Assembly: GCA_900552725.1 (NCBI GenBank)
Contig: USAT01000064.1
Coordinates: forward strand, 1-11,126
From: an uncultured Eubacteriales bacterium
GTDB lineage: Bacteria; Bacillota; Clostridia; Oscillospirales; Oscillospiraceae
Direction of reading: 5' to 3'
DNA: 11,126 nt
This document shows, piece by piece, positions 1 through 7,823 of this stretch. The notes below the pieces were generated by a model, which was not told where the DNA came from, ran no database searches, and saw only the letters and a program-made list of their open reading frames with translations. The translations under genes were made by a program, and so were the position numbers. Each line of letters begins with the position of its first letter. Position 1 is the stretch's first letter.

Positions 1-3000
1 TGCGCACCTGCTCCGGCGGCGTGGGCGGCTTCGAGCTGGAGAGCCGTACCGCCAAATTCAACGGCAAGTACAGCCAGTGGATGGAGTATTACAGCGACAG
101 CTTCAAGGTGTATAGCATGGACAAATCCAAGGTCACGGATTACACCATCTACTCCTTCTACTTCTATCCCGTGGCGGAGACTGTGAACGTCACCGGCGGC
201 ATCGTCAACCAGCCCGCCGTGGACTTCGGCACCGTGCTGCCCGCCTATGTGGGCCAGGACTATGAGCTGACCTTCACCGTGGACGCCCCCTTCGGCGTCG
301 ATGGCGACATGACCGCCACGCTGGGTGAAAAGACGCTGACCGTCACCAAGGGTGAGGATGGCAAGTACACCGCCATCATTCCGGTGGATATGGTCAAGGG
401 AGATAAGCTGACCGTCACCGTGTCCGGCAAGGACACCAAGAACGTCGCCATCACCGGCGAGGCCGAGATCGAGGTCAAGGACGAGCCCTCCATCGTGAAT
501 CTCACCCCCGCCAACGGTGAGGAGACCGGTGACAACAAGCGTCCCACCATCGGTGCCGATGTCATCAACGCCGGTGACGACCCCACCATCCTGCTGAAGA
601 TCAACGACGAGCCTGTGGACGCTGACTATGCCGATGGCAAGGTCACCTACACCCCTGCCGCCGACATGGCGGACGGTAAGGTACAGGTCTCCCTGACCGT
701 CACCCGCGCCGACGGCAAGTCCGCCACTGCGGAGTGGTCCTTCACCGTGGGCGAGGCCACCTATCAGCGGTACTTCGGCCAGCTCCACGGCCATACCCAG
801 TACTCCGACGGTGCCGGCTCTCTGACCGGCGCACTGGATTACATCGCCGCTCTGCCTGAGAGTGCCAACGTCCAGTTCGTGGCCTTCACCGACCACTCCA
901 ACTACTTCGACAGCAAGAATAATCCCAACGTGGAAGCCGCACTGTACGACACCTCTCTGGTGAAGGACTCCGACGCCAGCCACAGCTGGAACACCTATAA
1001 GAGCACCATCGCCGCCTTCAATGCCGAGAATACCGGCAAGATCGTCGCCATCGGCGGCTTCGAGATGACATGGCCCGGCGGCCCCGGCCATATCAACACC
1101 TTCAACACCCCCGGCGTCGTCTCCCGCAACAACTCCACGCTGAACAACAAGACCAGCGACGCCGGCCTGCAGGCCTACTACGCCCTGCTGAGCCAGCCCG
1201 AGGGCGTGGACTCCATCAGCCAGTTCAACCACCCCGGCACCACCTTCGGCAACTTCAAGGACTTCAACTATTGGAACCCCGTCATCGACAGCCGCATGTA
1301 CATGGTGGAGGTCGGTAACGGCGAGGGTCAGGTCGGTGCCGGCGGCTACTATCCCAGCTATGAGCAGTACATCCTGGCGCTGGATAAGGGTTGGCATGTG
1401 GCCCCCACCAACAACCAGGATAACCACAAGGGCCGCTGGGGCAACGCCAACGACGCCCGCGACGTTATCCTCGCCGACGACTTCTCCGAAGCGGGCATCT
1501 ACGAGGCCATCCAGGCCAGACGTATGTACGCCACCGAGGATAAGAACCTGGAGATCGATTACACCGTCAACAACCAGATGATGGGCTCCATCATTTCCGA
1601 GGTTCCCGAGAAGCTGGAGGTCAAGGTCTCCGTCCACGATCCCGACAAGACCGACACCATCTCCAAGGTGGAACTGGTGGCCAACTCCGGCAAGGTCATC
1701 TATACCTGGGACACCAACCTGTCCGGTGAGCTGTCTGCGGTGCTGGATGCCACTTATTCCTACTACTTCGTCCGCGTCACCGAGGCTGACGGCGACCTGG
1801 CGGTCACCGCTCCCGTCTGGGTGGGCGAGACCCTGAAGCTGGGCATCTCCGACGTGGCCTGCGGCACCTCCACCCCTGTCACCAATGAGGAGCTGACCCT
1901 GACCACCACCCTGTTCAACAGCGAAAAGGATAACGCCACCGTCAAGTCCCTGAAATACACAATCAAGGGCGGCGACGTCCTCAGCACCGACGCCAAGGGC
2001 TATGAGCTGAAAGCCGGCAGCACCCTGGATGTGGAATTCAAGTACACGCCCACCGCCGCCCGCGTGATGACCATCACCGTCGAAGCGGTCATCGAGCAGA
2101 ACGGCGAGGAGTTCACCTTCACCAAGGATATCGAGCTGGACGTGCTGGATGCCAATGGCCTGGTGTACATCGGCATCGACGCCTCCCACTACAACGAGTA
2201 TGTGGCGGGCAACTATAAGGACAGCATGGGCAACTTCGGCGAACTGGCCGCGGGCTACAGCGTCCGTACTGTGCAGCTGAACACCAGCGATGATCTGATC
2301 GCCGCCTGCTCCAACGACAAGTACAAGGCCCTGATCCTCACCGCGCCCTCCCGCCGTCTGGAAGCGGCCCAGGCCGATCCCAAGACGTACAGCACTGCTG
2401 AGCTGGAAGCCATTGCCGCCTTCAACGCCAATGGCGGCACCGTGATCCTGGCCGGTTGGTCGGATAACTACGAGAACTACCCCGTGATCCAGAACAACCC
2501 CGCTATCAAGCACATGGCCGCCACACAGAACGAGGTGCTGGCCGCCCTGGGCTCCAGCCTGCGCATCAGCGATGACGCCACCTATGACGACATCCGCAGC
2601 GCAGCCGACGGTGTGGACAAGTGGCGTCTGTACTTCAGCACCTACAACATGGACAACCTGCTGAACGAAGGCGTCATCTACGATGAAGAGCATCCCTATG
2701 ACAAGCTCTACACCGAGCGCTTCAGCCACTACGGCGGCGCGTCCATCTACGCGGTGGATGCCAGCGGCACTGCCACCTCCACCCTGCCCGCCACTGTGTC
2801 CCCCGTGGTCTACGGCCACGCCACCACCTACTCCGTTGACGTGGATAAGGATGAGCTGGGCGGCGCCGGTACCCCCAAGTACGCCTACGCCGAGAACGAC
2901 AGCCGCCTGCTGGTCATGGCCACCGAGCAGCTGGAGGGCAAGGGCCTGATCGTGGTCTCCGGCGCGGCCTTCATGTCCAACTTCGAGGTACAGGCACAGC

Positions 3001-4010
3001 TGGATAACGGTGCGGAGAAGAACTACTCCAACTACCGCATCTGCGAGAACCTGATCAAGTACCTGAACCCCATCAAGGTCACCCCCATCTCCGAGGTGCA
3101 GAAGCAGACCGAGAAGGGCTACAAGTTCACCATCGAGGGCATCGTCACCTCCAACGCCTCCGGCTATGACAAGAACACCGCCTTCTTCGACTGCATCTAT
3201 GTCCAGGATACGACCGGCGGCATCAACTGCTTCCCCGTGGCCGGCGACTTCAAGATCGGCGACAAGGTCCGCGTCACCGGTAAAACCGACTTCTATCAGG
3301 GCGAGATCGAGCTGCAGGTCACCTCTATCGAGAAGATCGGCGATGCCACACCCGTCACACCCCAGGTCGTCACCGCTACCCAGGTCAACGACGGCTCCGT
3401 CCTGGGCAGCCTGATCACCGTCAAGGGTGTCATCACCCGCGTGGAGAAGAACAACGGCCTGGTGGAGACCATCCTGGTGAAGGATGCTGACGGCAATATC
3501 TGCCGCGTGTTCATCGACGGCTACATCACCACCGATAAGGACGTGGTCAACGCCGAGGTGGGCCGCGAGATCACCGTCACCGGCATTGCCTCCTACGACG
3601 ACACCTTCGTCCTGTCCGACAACACGCCCATGGCGCCCCGCATCCGTATCCGTGACCGCGCCGACGTGGTCTGCGGCGCCATCGTGGAGCAGCACGAGCA
3701 CGTCTGGGGTGCTTGGACGGTCACCAAGAAACCCACCTGCACCGAGCCCGGCACGCAGATCCGGTACTGCACCTGCGGCTCCAGTGAGACCCAGTCCATC
3801 CCTGCCACCGGCCACACCTATGTGAACGGCAAGTGCAAGGAATGCGGCGCAGCGAAGCCCGCCACCCCGGCGCCCTCCGTCAAGCCCGCCACCCCCGTCA
3901 AGTCCGGCACCACCGCTGACACCAGCAACATGGGCCTGTGGCTCGTGATGCTGAGCCTGTCCCTGTTCGGCTCCGTCACGCTGCTGCGCAGCAGAAAGCG
4001 CCGCGCGTAA
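1..4010 (+). CDS. Giant cell-surface PHP-domain (CehA/McbA-type) multidomain protein, 5'-truncated by the window
   Basis: The frame is open from the left edge (first full codon at base 3), so this is the C-terminal part of a longer protein. The GTG at 21 has no SD and is not the start. Residues are numbered from that GTG (1329 to the end). Seen in order: unassigned 1-60; Ig-like modules about 65-153 and 156-248; PHP metallohydrolase about 251-510 with HxH (H256, H258), D263, D291-H292, E348, H357, H404 and D467-N-H469; a CARDB-like module about 605-709; a GATase / DUF4350-like module about 714-1012; two OB-fold-like modules about 1030-1108 and 1111-1217; a Cys/His-rich module 1225-1275; an Ala/Pro linker; and a membrane helix about 1305-1322 ending RSRKRRA. 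PHP proteins are usually metal-dependent phosphoesterases, and OB folds often bind nucleic acid. I infer an extracellular, membrane-tethered phosphoester hydrolase of unknown substrate. The signal peptide would lie upstream of the window. The PHP call is strong; the flanking module names are by fold resemblance only. Confidence 0.88.
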   Translation, partial: RTCSGGVGGFELESRTAKFNGKYSQWMEYYSDSFKVYSMDKSKVTDYTIYSFYFYPVAETVNVTGGIVNQPAVDFGTVLPAYVGQDYELTFTVDAPFGVDGDMTATLGEKTLTVTKGEDGKYTAIIPVDMVKGDKLTVTVSGKDTKNVAITGEAEIEVKDEPSIVNLTPANGEETGDNKRPTIGADVINAGDDPTILLKINDEPVDADYADGKVTYTPAADMADGKVQVSLTVTRADGKSATAEWSFTVGEATYQRYFGQLHGHTQYSDGAGSLTGALDYIAALPESANVQFVAFTDHSNYFDSKNNPNVEAALYDTSLVKDSDASHSWNTYKSTIAAFNAENTGKIVAIGGFEMTWPGGPGHINTFNTPGVVSRNNSTLNNKTSDAGLQAYYALLSQPEGVDSISQFNHPGTTFGNFKDFNYWNPVIDSRMYMVEVGNGEGQVGAGGYYPSYEQYILALDKGWHVAPTNNQDNHKGRWGNANDARDVILADDFSEAGIYEAIQARRMYATEDKNLEIDYTVNNQMMGSIISEVPEKLEVKVSVHDPDKTDTISKVELVANSGKVIYTWDTNLSGELSAVLDATYSYYFVRVTEADGDLAVTAPVWVGETLKLGISDVACGTSTPVTNEELTLTTTLFNSEKDNATVKSLKYTIKGGDVLSTDAKGYELKAGSTLDVEFKYTPTAARVMTITVEAVIEQNGEEFTFTKDIELDVLDANGLVYIGIDASHYNEYVAGNYKDSMGNFGELAAGYSVRTVQLNTSDDLIAACSNDKYKALILTAPSRRLEAAQADPKTYSTAELEAIAAFNANGGTVILAGWSDNYENYPVIQNNPAIKHMAATQNEVLAALGSSLRISDDATYDDIRSAADGVDKWRLYFSTYNMDNLLNEGVIYDEEHPYDKLYTERFSHYGGASIYAVDASGTATSTLPATVSPVVYGHATTYSVDVDKDELGGAGTPKYAYAENDSRLLVMATEQLEGKGLIVVSGAAFMSNFEVQAQLDNGAEKNYSNYRICENLIKYLNPIKVTPISEVQKQTEKGYKFTIEGIVTSNASGYDKNTAFFDCIYVQDTTGGINCFPVAGDFKIGDKVRVTGKTDFYQGEIELQVTSIEKIGDATPVTPQVVTATQVNDGSVLGSLITVKGVITRVEKNNGLVETILVKDADGNICRVFIDGYITTDKDVVNAEVGREITVTGIASYDDTFVLSDNTPMAPRIRIRDRADVVCGAIVEQHEHVWGAWTVTKKPTCTEPGTQIRYCTCGSSETQSIPATGHTYVNGKCKECGAAKPATPAPSVKPATPVKSGTTADTSNMGLWLVMLSLSLFGSVTLLRSRKRRA

Positions 4011-4048
4011 GGCAAAAGCGGTAAGTATTCCCCATCACACAGCACAAA

Positions 4049-4090
4049 CCCCGCCCTCCGGCGTATGCCGGAGGGCGGGGGTCTTTTTTT
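4049..4090 (+). terminator. Strong Rho-independent terminator of the surface-protein gene
   Basis: A perfect 14-bp GC-rich stem (4049-4062 with 4067-4080) closes a GTAT tetraloop (4063-4066) and is followed by a run of seven T (4084-4090). It lies 38 nt after the stop of the + strand surface-protein gene and just before the end of the convergent - strand operon. Read from the - strand the hairpin is followed only by TTTG, so it should stop + transcripts well and - transcripts weakly, if at all. Confidence 0.95.
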
Positions 4091-4098
4091 GTCCTTCT

Positions 4099-4983
4099 TC
4101 AGTTTTTCGGCACGAACAGCAGATTCTCGTCCACCTGGATGTCGAAGCCCTCCACCTGCCCGCTGGCGGTGTACTGCCACATGTCGAACCGGTAATAGAA
4201 GTCCGGATAGCTGTTGTAGTCCGCCACCCACAGGGAGTAGTCCGCCAGGCGGCTCAGGTCATAGTGGTAATACCCCTGCTGGCGGTTGATGTACACCCCC
4301 GCCTGATAGCCCGCCGCCTGGATGGCCTGACAGAAGGCCACGGCGCTGTCCGTCAGGTTGGCGTAGCCATAGCCGTTGGTGCGGGAATCCTCAGCGCTGA
4401 CCGGCTCCCAGTCGAAGTACACCGGCAGCTCCAGCGCCCGGCCATCCAGCCGCTCCAGCACATACTGTGCCTCCTCCCGGCCCTCCTCCGCCGTCAGCGC
4501 CTGGGAGAAGAAGTACACTCCCGCGTCGATCCCGGCACCGTGCGCGCCCTCCAGATGGCTGTCAAACAGATCATCCGGCTGCAAAACGCCCTTACCGTAG
4601 CCCCGGAAGCCCAGCCGGATGACGGCGAATTCCACGCCACTCTCCGCCGCCGCGGCCCAGTCCACATTCTTCTGGAACACCGACAGGTCGATGCCCCGCC
4701 GCACGGCGAATTCACTGCCCGCGTACCAGGGCCGTTCCTCCAGCGTCACGAACTGCCACCGGTGCAGGGGACTGACATCAAAGTTGTCGTGGGGCGTCAG
4801 CCACACCATATTGGCCCCGTCGTTGACGTAGACCTGTCCCGCGTGGGGATCCGGCTCCTCCCGCTGGGCCGCCGGCAGCAGTGAGCGGAACACCGTGACC
4901 ACAATGGCCGCCAGCGCCGCCAGAAGCACCAGTCCCAGCACCAGCGGCAGGATACTTCTCCGCTTTCGTCTCTGTCTCGTCAT
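4099..4983 (-). CDS. Membrane-anchored glycoside hydrolase family 25 muramidase (lysozyme-like)
   Basis: 294 residues; cleaves the MurNAc-GlcNAc β-1,4 bond of peptidoglycan, acting outside the cell. A basic N-terminus (MTRQRRKRRS) precedes one hydrophobic helix about 11-33, with no clear signal-peptidase site, so it looks like a signal anchor. Residues 48-95 form a short membrane-proximal module I cannot name. The GH25 barrel starts at GIDLS (97-101, D99) followed by Q104 and D109-W110. The catalytic D-x-E motif is D191-W-E193, and the typical end is W269-Q-Y271 followed by G279-F-D and V284-D-E-N. The start at 4983 is preferred because the basic/hydrophobic anchor begins there. A longer frame to 5130 would add 49 residues overlapping the upstream gene in another frame. 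It is last in the operon, 10 nt after the flavoprotein stop, with only a weak GAGACAG-like SD, which suggests translational coupling. Probable job: wall remodelling of the producer itself. Confidence 0.92.
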   Translation of the reverse strand: MTRQRRKRRSILPLVLGLVLLAALAAIVVTVFRSLLPAAQREEPDPHAGQVYVNDGANMVWLTPHDNFDVSPLHRWQFVTLEERPWYAGSEFAVRRGIDLSVFQKNVDWAAAAESGVEFAVIRLGFRGYGKGVLQPDDLFDSHLEGAHGAGIDAGVYFFSQALTAEEGREEAQYVLERLDGRALELPVYFDWEPVSAEDSRTNGYGYANLTDSAVAFCQAIQAAGYQAGVYINRQQGYYHYDLSRLADYSLWVADYNSYPDFYYRFDMWQYTASGQVEGFDIQVDENLLFVPKN

Positions 4984-4993
4984 GGCCGCTGTC

Positions 4994-5587
4994 TCAAGCC
5001 TTCGCCTGCATCTGCCACAGCACCTGCTGGGCGAAGTGCCGGGCCCGCTGTGCCTTCTCCTCGTCCATAAAGGCGGTCTGGTAGCCCAGATGCCGCTCGC
5101 CGTACAGGCCCAGCCACCGGAGACGGGCATGCTTGCAGGTGCGGCGCAGTGCCTCCTCCCACAGGTCGGCCCCCTTCTCCACCCGATAGCCGCAGGTGGT
5201 GATGGCCGCCACCGCCTTGCCCTCCCACAGGGAAGGCCCCTTCTCGTCGCCGTAGTACTTGCACAGGGCGTAGATGCAGCGATCCAGCGCCGCCTTCATG
5301 GGCGCGGTGCAGCTCCACAGATAGATGGGGCTGGCCAACAGCAGCAGGTCGCAGGCCAGGATCTCCTCATAGATACCGGTCATGTCGTCGTCAATGACGC
5401 AGTTGGGGCCGTCCCAGTCCCACTGGCAGCCCCGGCAGGCCATGCAGGGGCTGATGGCCTCGTCATAGAGGGAATACACCACAAAGGTGTTGCCCGCCGC
5501 CTGCCACTCGTCCAGAAACTCCGTCAGCAGCGCACGGGTGTTGCTCTGGCCGCCCCGGGGCGAACCGAACAAAACGCAGCATTTCAT
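4994..5587 (-). CDS. NADPH-dependent FMN reductase / flavodoxin-family protein with an iron-sulfur-flavoprotein-like Cys cluster
   Basis: 197 residues, cytoplasmic. The N-terminus has the FMN-phosphate loop of the family, GSPRGGQSNTRALL (8-21). A Cys cluster follows, C48-x2-C51-x2-C54-x8-C63, then DDDM (66-69), and ASPIYLWSCTAPMKAALDR (85-103), the second flavin-contact region. Known iron-sulfur flavoproteins carry a compact C-x2-C-x2-C-x4-7-C motif that binds a 4Fe-4S cluster. Here the last spacing is 8, so cluster binding is plausible but not certain. Likely role: transfer of electrons from NAD(P)H through FMN, and perhaps Fe-S, to an unknown acceptor. The start is supported by AAAGGAG about 6 nt before the ATG. 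It is fourth in the operon, 12 nt after rlmA. The operon begins with a cysteine desulfurase, which fits a protein that needs Fe-S assembly. Confidence 0.88.
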   Translation of the reverse strand: MKCCVLFGSPRGGQSNTRALLTEFLDEWQAAGNTFVVYSLYDEAISPCMACRGCQWDWDGPNCVIDDDMTGIYEEILACDLLLLASPIYLWSCTAPMKAALDRCIYALCKYYGDEKGPSLWEGKAVAAITTCGYRVEKGADLWEEALRRTCKHARLRWLGLYGERHLGYQTAFMDEEKAQRARHFAQQVLWQMQAKA

Positions 5588-5599
5588 GGCCTTCTCCTT

Positions 5600-6424
5600 T
5601 CACACGCGCTCAAAAATGTGGATATCGAATGCCGCCGTGGTGGTCAGGGATCCCAGCGCCGCCAGACGCTCCTTCCCCGCCCGGGGCGTTTTCCAGCAGT
5701 AGGGCGTCATGCCGAACAGCGCCTGGATATCCGCCTGACAGGGCAGGGTGATGGTGTCCCGCACACGGGCGATGGTCACATACCGGAAGCCCTCATAGGG
5801 CGTCTCTCCCGTCTCGTTGCGATAGGGCCGGTCGTACAGCACCTGCTTCATCTCGCACAGATGCTCCGCCGCCGGCACGACATACAGAAAGTGCCCGCCG
5901 GGCTTCAGCACCCGCCGGAACTCGTCAACGGCCAGCGGCGAAAAGCAGTCCAGCAGCAGATCCACAGTCCCGTCCGCCAGCGGCAGATGATAGGCGCTGG
6001 CCACGGCGATCTCCGCCTGCCGCACCTGCTTTGCCGCCCGCCGCGCCATGTCCTTGGAGATGTCGATGCCCGCCATCCGGGGCTCCTTCCCGGCGTTGGC
6101 CAGGATGCTCCAGATGGCGGCGGTATAGTACCCCTCGCCGCAGCCCACGTCCAGCACCGCCGGGGCATGGCGGGTATAGGTCAGGGCGATGTCGCACAGG
6201 GCATCCCGCAGAAAATCATAGTATCCCTTGGCCAGGAACGCGCTCCGCGCGGCGGTCATGGCCTTGTCGTCGCCGGGGGACTTGGAGTGCCGCTGGTTTA
6301 CCGGCAGCAGATAGGTATAGCCCTCCTTTGCGATGTCAAAGCAGTGCCCGTTGGGACAGCGATAGCGCTTTTCCTCCCGTTCAAGGGGCGCGCCGCACAC
6401 GGTGCAGCGAAAAAGGCTCCTCAT
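5600..6424 (-). CDS. rlmA: 23S rRNA (guanine-N1)-methyltransferase, RlmA family
   Basis: 274 residues, close to the roughly 270 of E. coli RlmA, and collinear with it. The N-terminal zinc finger has C7, C10, C23 and H27. The family block around DIAKEGYTYLLPV (30-42) and SPGDDKAMTAARSAFL (49-64) is conserved. SAM motif I is LDVGCGEGYYT (91-101), followed by DISKDMARRAAK, and LKPGGHFLYVVP lies in the middle. The family methylates N1 of a guanine in helix 35 of 23S rRNA: G745 in Gram-negatives (RlmAI), G748 in Gram-positives (RlmAII/TlrB). Which one applies here cannot be read from the sequence; the host type suggests G748. The ATG overlaps the MATE stop as ATGA (6421-6424), with GAGG about 4 nt upstream inside the MATE gene, indicating translational coupling. 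A general small-molecule methyltransferase is unlikely, given the zinc finger. Confidence 0.9.
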   Translation of the reverse strand: MRSLFRCTVCGAPLEREEKRYRCPNGHCFDIAKEGYTYLLPVNQRHSKSPGDDKAMTAARSAFLAKGYYDFLRDALCDIALTYTRHAPAVLDVGCGEGYYTAAIWSILANAGKEPRMAGIDISKDMARRAAKQVRQAEIAVASAYHLPLADGTVDLLLDCFSPLAVDEFRRVLKPGGHFLYVVPAAEHLCEMKQVLYDRPYRNETGETPYEGFRYVTIARVRDTITLPCQADIQALFGMTPYCWKTPRAGKERLAALGSLTTTAAFDIHIFERV

Positions 6425-7815
6425 CGTTCCTCACCCTCCGGCACCGTCACATCGTGGATCCACTTCTTCGACCGGATGCGCCACAGGCATATGGGGCATT
6501 TGACGAAGCTCTCCATCTGGATGGCCAGGGAGATGAACCAGGGATCGGCGTCCAGCACCAGACCCAGCACCGCCGTCAGCGGCAGCGCCACCAGCCATTG
6601 GGGCGCCAGATCCAGCGCCGTGGACCAGAACACATCGCCGCCCGCCCGCAGGATACCGGTAACGGCGGAGATGGAGTAGGCGTGGAGCGGGATGCAGGCA
6701 AAGCCTGTTACGATCAGCGTGGTGGCCAGATGCGCGCTCATTCCCTCCAGCTTGAACAGCGGGAAGATCACCGGCTGGAACAGCAGCGGCACCAGCGCCA
6801 GCGCGATGACCGCCAGCACAGCACCCACCAGTATCGTCACCCAGGACAGCGTCTTGGCCAGCGCCATCAGCTCCTCCCGGTCGGCGCCCTCACCGATGGC
6901 CTTGCCGATCATGACCGCGGTGGCCGCGCCCAGGCCGAAGCACACCACCAGGAACAGCCGGTTCAGGTTGCCCGCCACGGCGTCGGCGGCCAGATACGCC
7001 ACCGACACGGTGGTATGGCCCAGAATGACCGTCAGCAGGCTGTTGCCCAAACCCCACATCAGCTCGTTGCCCATGACGGGGGAGGCGTATTTCACGAAAC
7101 GCCGCAGCATATCGCCGCCGGGACGCGCCAGCGCCTTCAGATCCAGCGGGATCACCTTGCTGCGCAGGGCGCAGACCAGGCACACGGCAAACTCCGCCAC
7201 CCGGGAAAGCAGCGTGGCGATGGCCGCGCCCTCTACCCCCAGCATGGGGAAGCCGCACTTGCCGAAGATCAGCAGGTAGTTCATGCCGGTATTCAGCACC
7301 GTGGACATACCGAACAGCTTCATGCCGAAGCCGGAGTTCTCCACGCTGCGCTGTGCGCTGACGTAGATGGAGGACAGCATATTGAATACATAGGAAAAGC
7401 CGATGATCCGCAGATATGGCGCACCCAGCACCGACAGATGGTGCTCGTTGCTCATAAGATCCATGATCTGCACCGGCCAGAAGAACAGCGCCAGCGCGAT
7501 GACCAGCGCCAGGCCCACGCCCAGACCGGCAGCCACGCCGATGGCGCGGCTGATGTTCTGGTGGTCGCGCTTGCCCCAATACTGGCTGATCAGGATGCCC
7601 ACACCGGACTGTACGCCGAACACGATGGAGATCAGCAGGAACACCGGCACGTTGGCGGTCTTTACCGCCGCCATCTCGTTGTTGCCCAGCTGGCTGACCA
7701 TCAGCGTGTCGATGAGGCCCAGGGAGAAGGTAATCAAATTCTGCAGCGCGATGGGCGCCGTCAGGCGGAAGAGCCGCTCATAAAAGGAACGGGGACGTTT
7801 CAGTTCTTGGATCAT
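6421..7815 (-). CDS. MATE family efflux transporter
   Basis: 464 residues, about 12 membrane helices, the usual MATE size and layout: two related six-helix halves. The N-terminus (LTAPIALQNLITFSLGLIDT, 18-37) and the VSQLGNNEMAAV segment are typical, and the second half begins near KYASPVMGNELMWGLGNS. MATE proteins export drugs or metabolites in exchange for Na+ or H+. The substrate cannot be read from the sequence. The C-terminus ends in a charged cytoplasmic tail with a CPIC motif. The start is supported by a GAGGT SD about 6 nt before the ATG that overlaps the TGA stop of the cysteine desulfurase 8 nt upstream. Its own stop overlaps the rlmA start. A polysaccharide flippase of the wider MOP superfamily is less likely, because the sequence looks like the NorM/MepA side. 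Confidence 0.93.
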   Translation of the reverse strand: MIQELKRPRSFYERLFRLTAPIALQNLITFSLGLIDTLMVSQLGNNEMAAVKTANVPVFLLISIVFGVQSGVGILISQYWGKRDHQNISRAIGVAAGLGVGLALVIALALFFWPVQIMDLMSNEHHLSVLGAPYLRIIGFSYVFNMLSSIYVSAQRSVENSGFGMKLFGMSTVLNTGMNYLLIFGKCGFPMLGVEGAAIATLLSRVAEFAVCLVCALRSKVIPLDLKALARPGGDMLRRFVKYASPVMGNELMWGLGNSLLTVILGHTTVSVAYLAADAVAGNLNRLFLVVCFGLGAATAVMIGKAIGEGADREELMALAKTLSWVTILVGAVLAVIALALVPLLFQPVIFPLFKLEGMSAHLATTLIVTGFACIPLHAYSISAVTGILRAGGDVFWSTALDLAPQWLVALPLTAVLGLVLDADPWFISLAIQMESFVKCPICLWRIRSKKWIHDVTVPEGEER

Positions 7816-7823
7816 TTCTTACC

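Noticed and set aside
21..23. GTG as the start of the PHP surface protein
   Set aside because: The frame is open to the left edge, there is no SD, and a secreted protein would need a signal peptide, which is absent after this codon.
4984..5130. 49-residue N-terminal extension of the muramidase
   Set aside because: It lies within the flavoprotein gene in another frame and would place a non-hydrophobic stretch before the signal anchor.
4895..6679. Long open frame (594 codons) on the + strand opposite the muramidase, flavoprotein, rlmA and MATE genes
   Set aside because: It is antisense to four well-recognised genes, is rich in His/Gln/Arg/Gly with no domain, and reflects GC-rich codon bias of the opposite strand.
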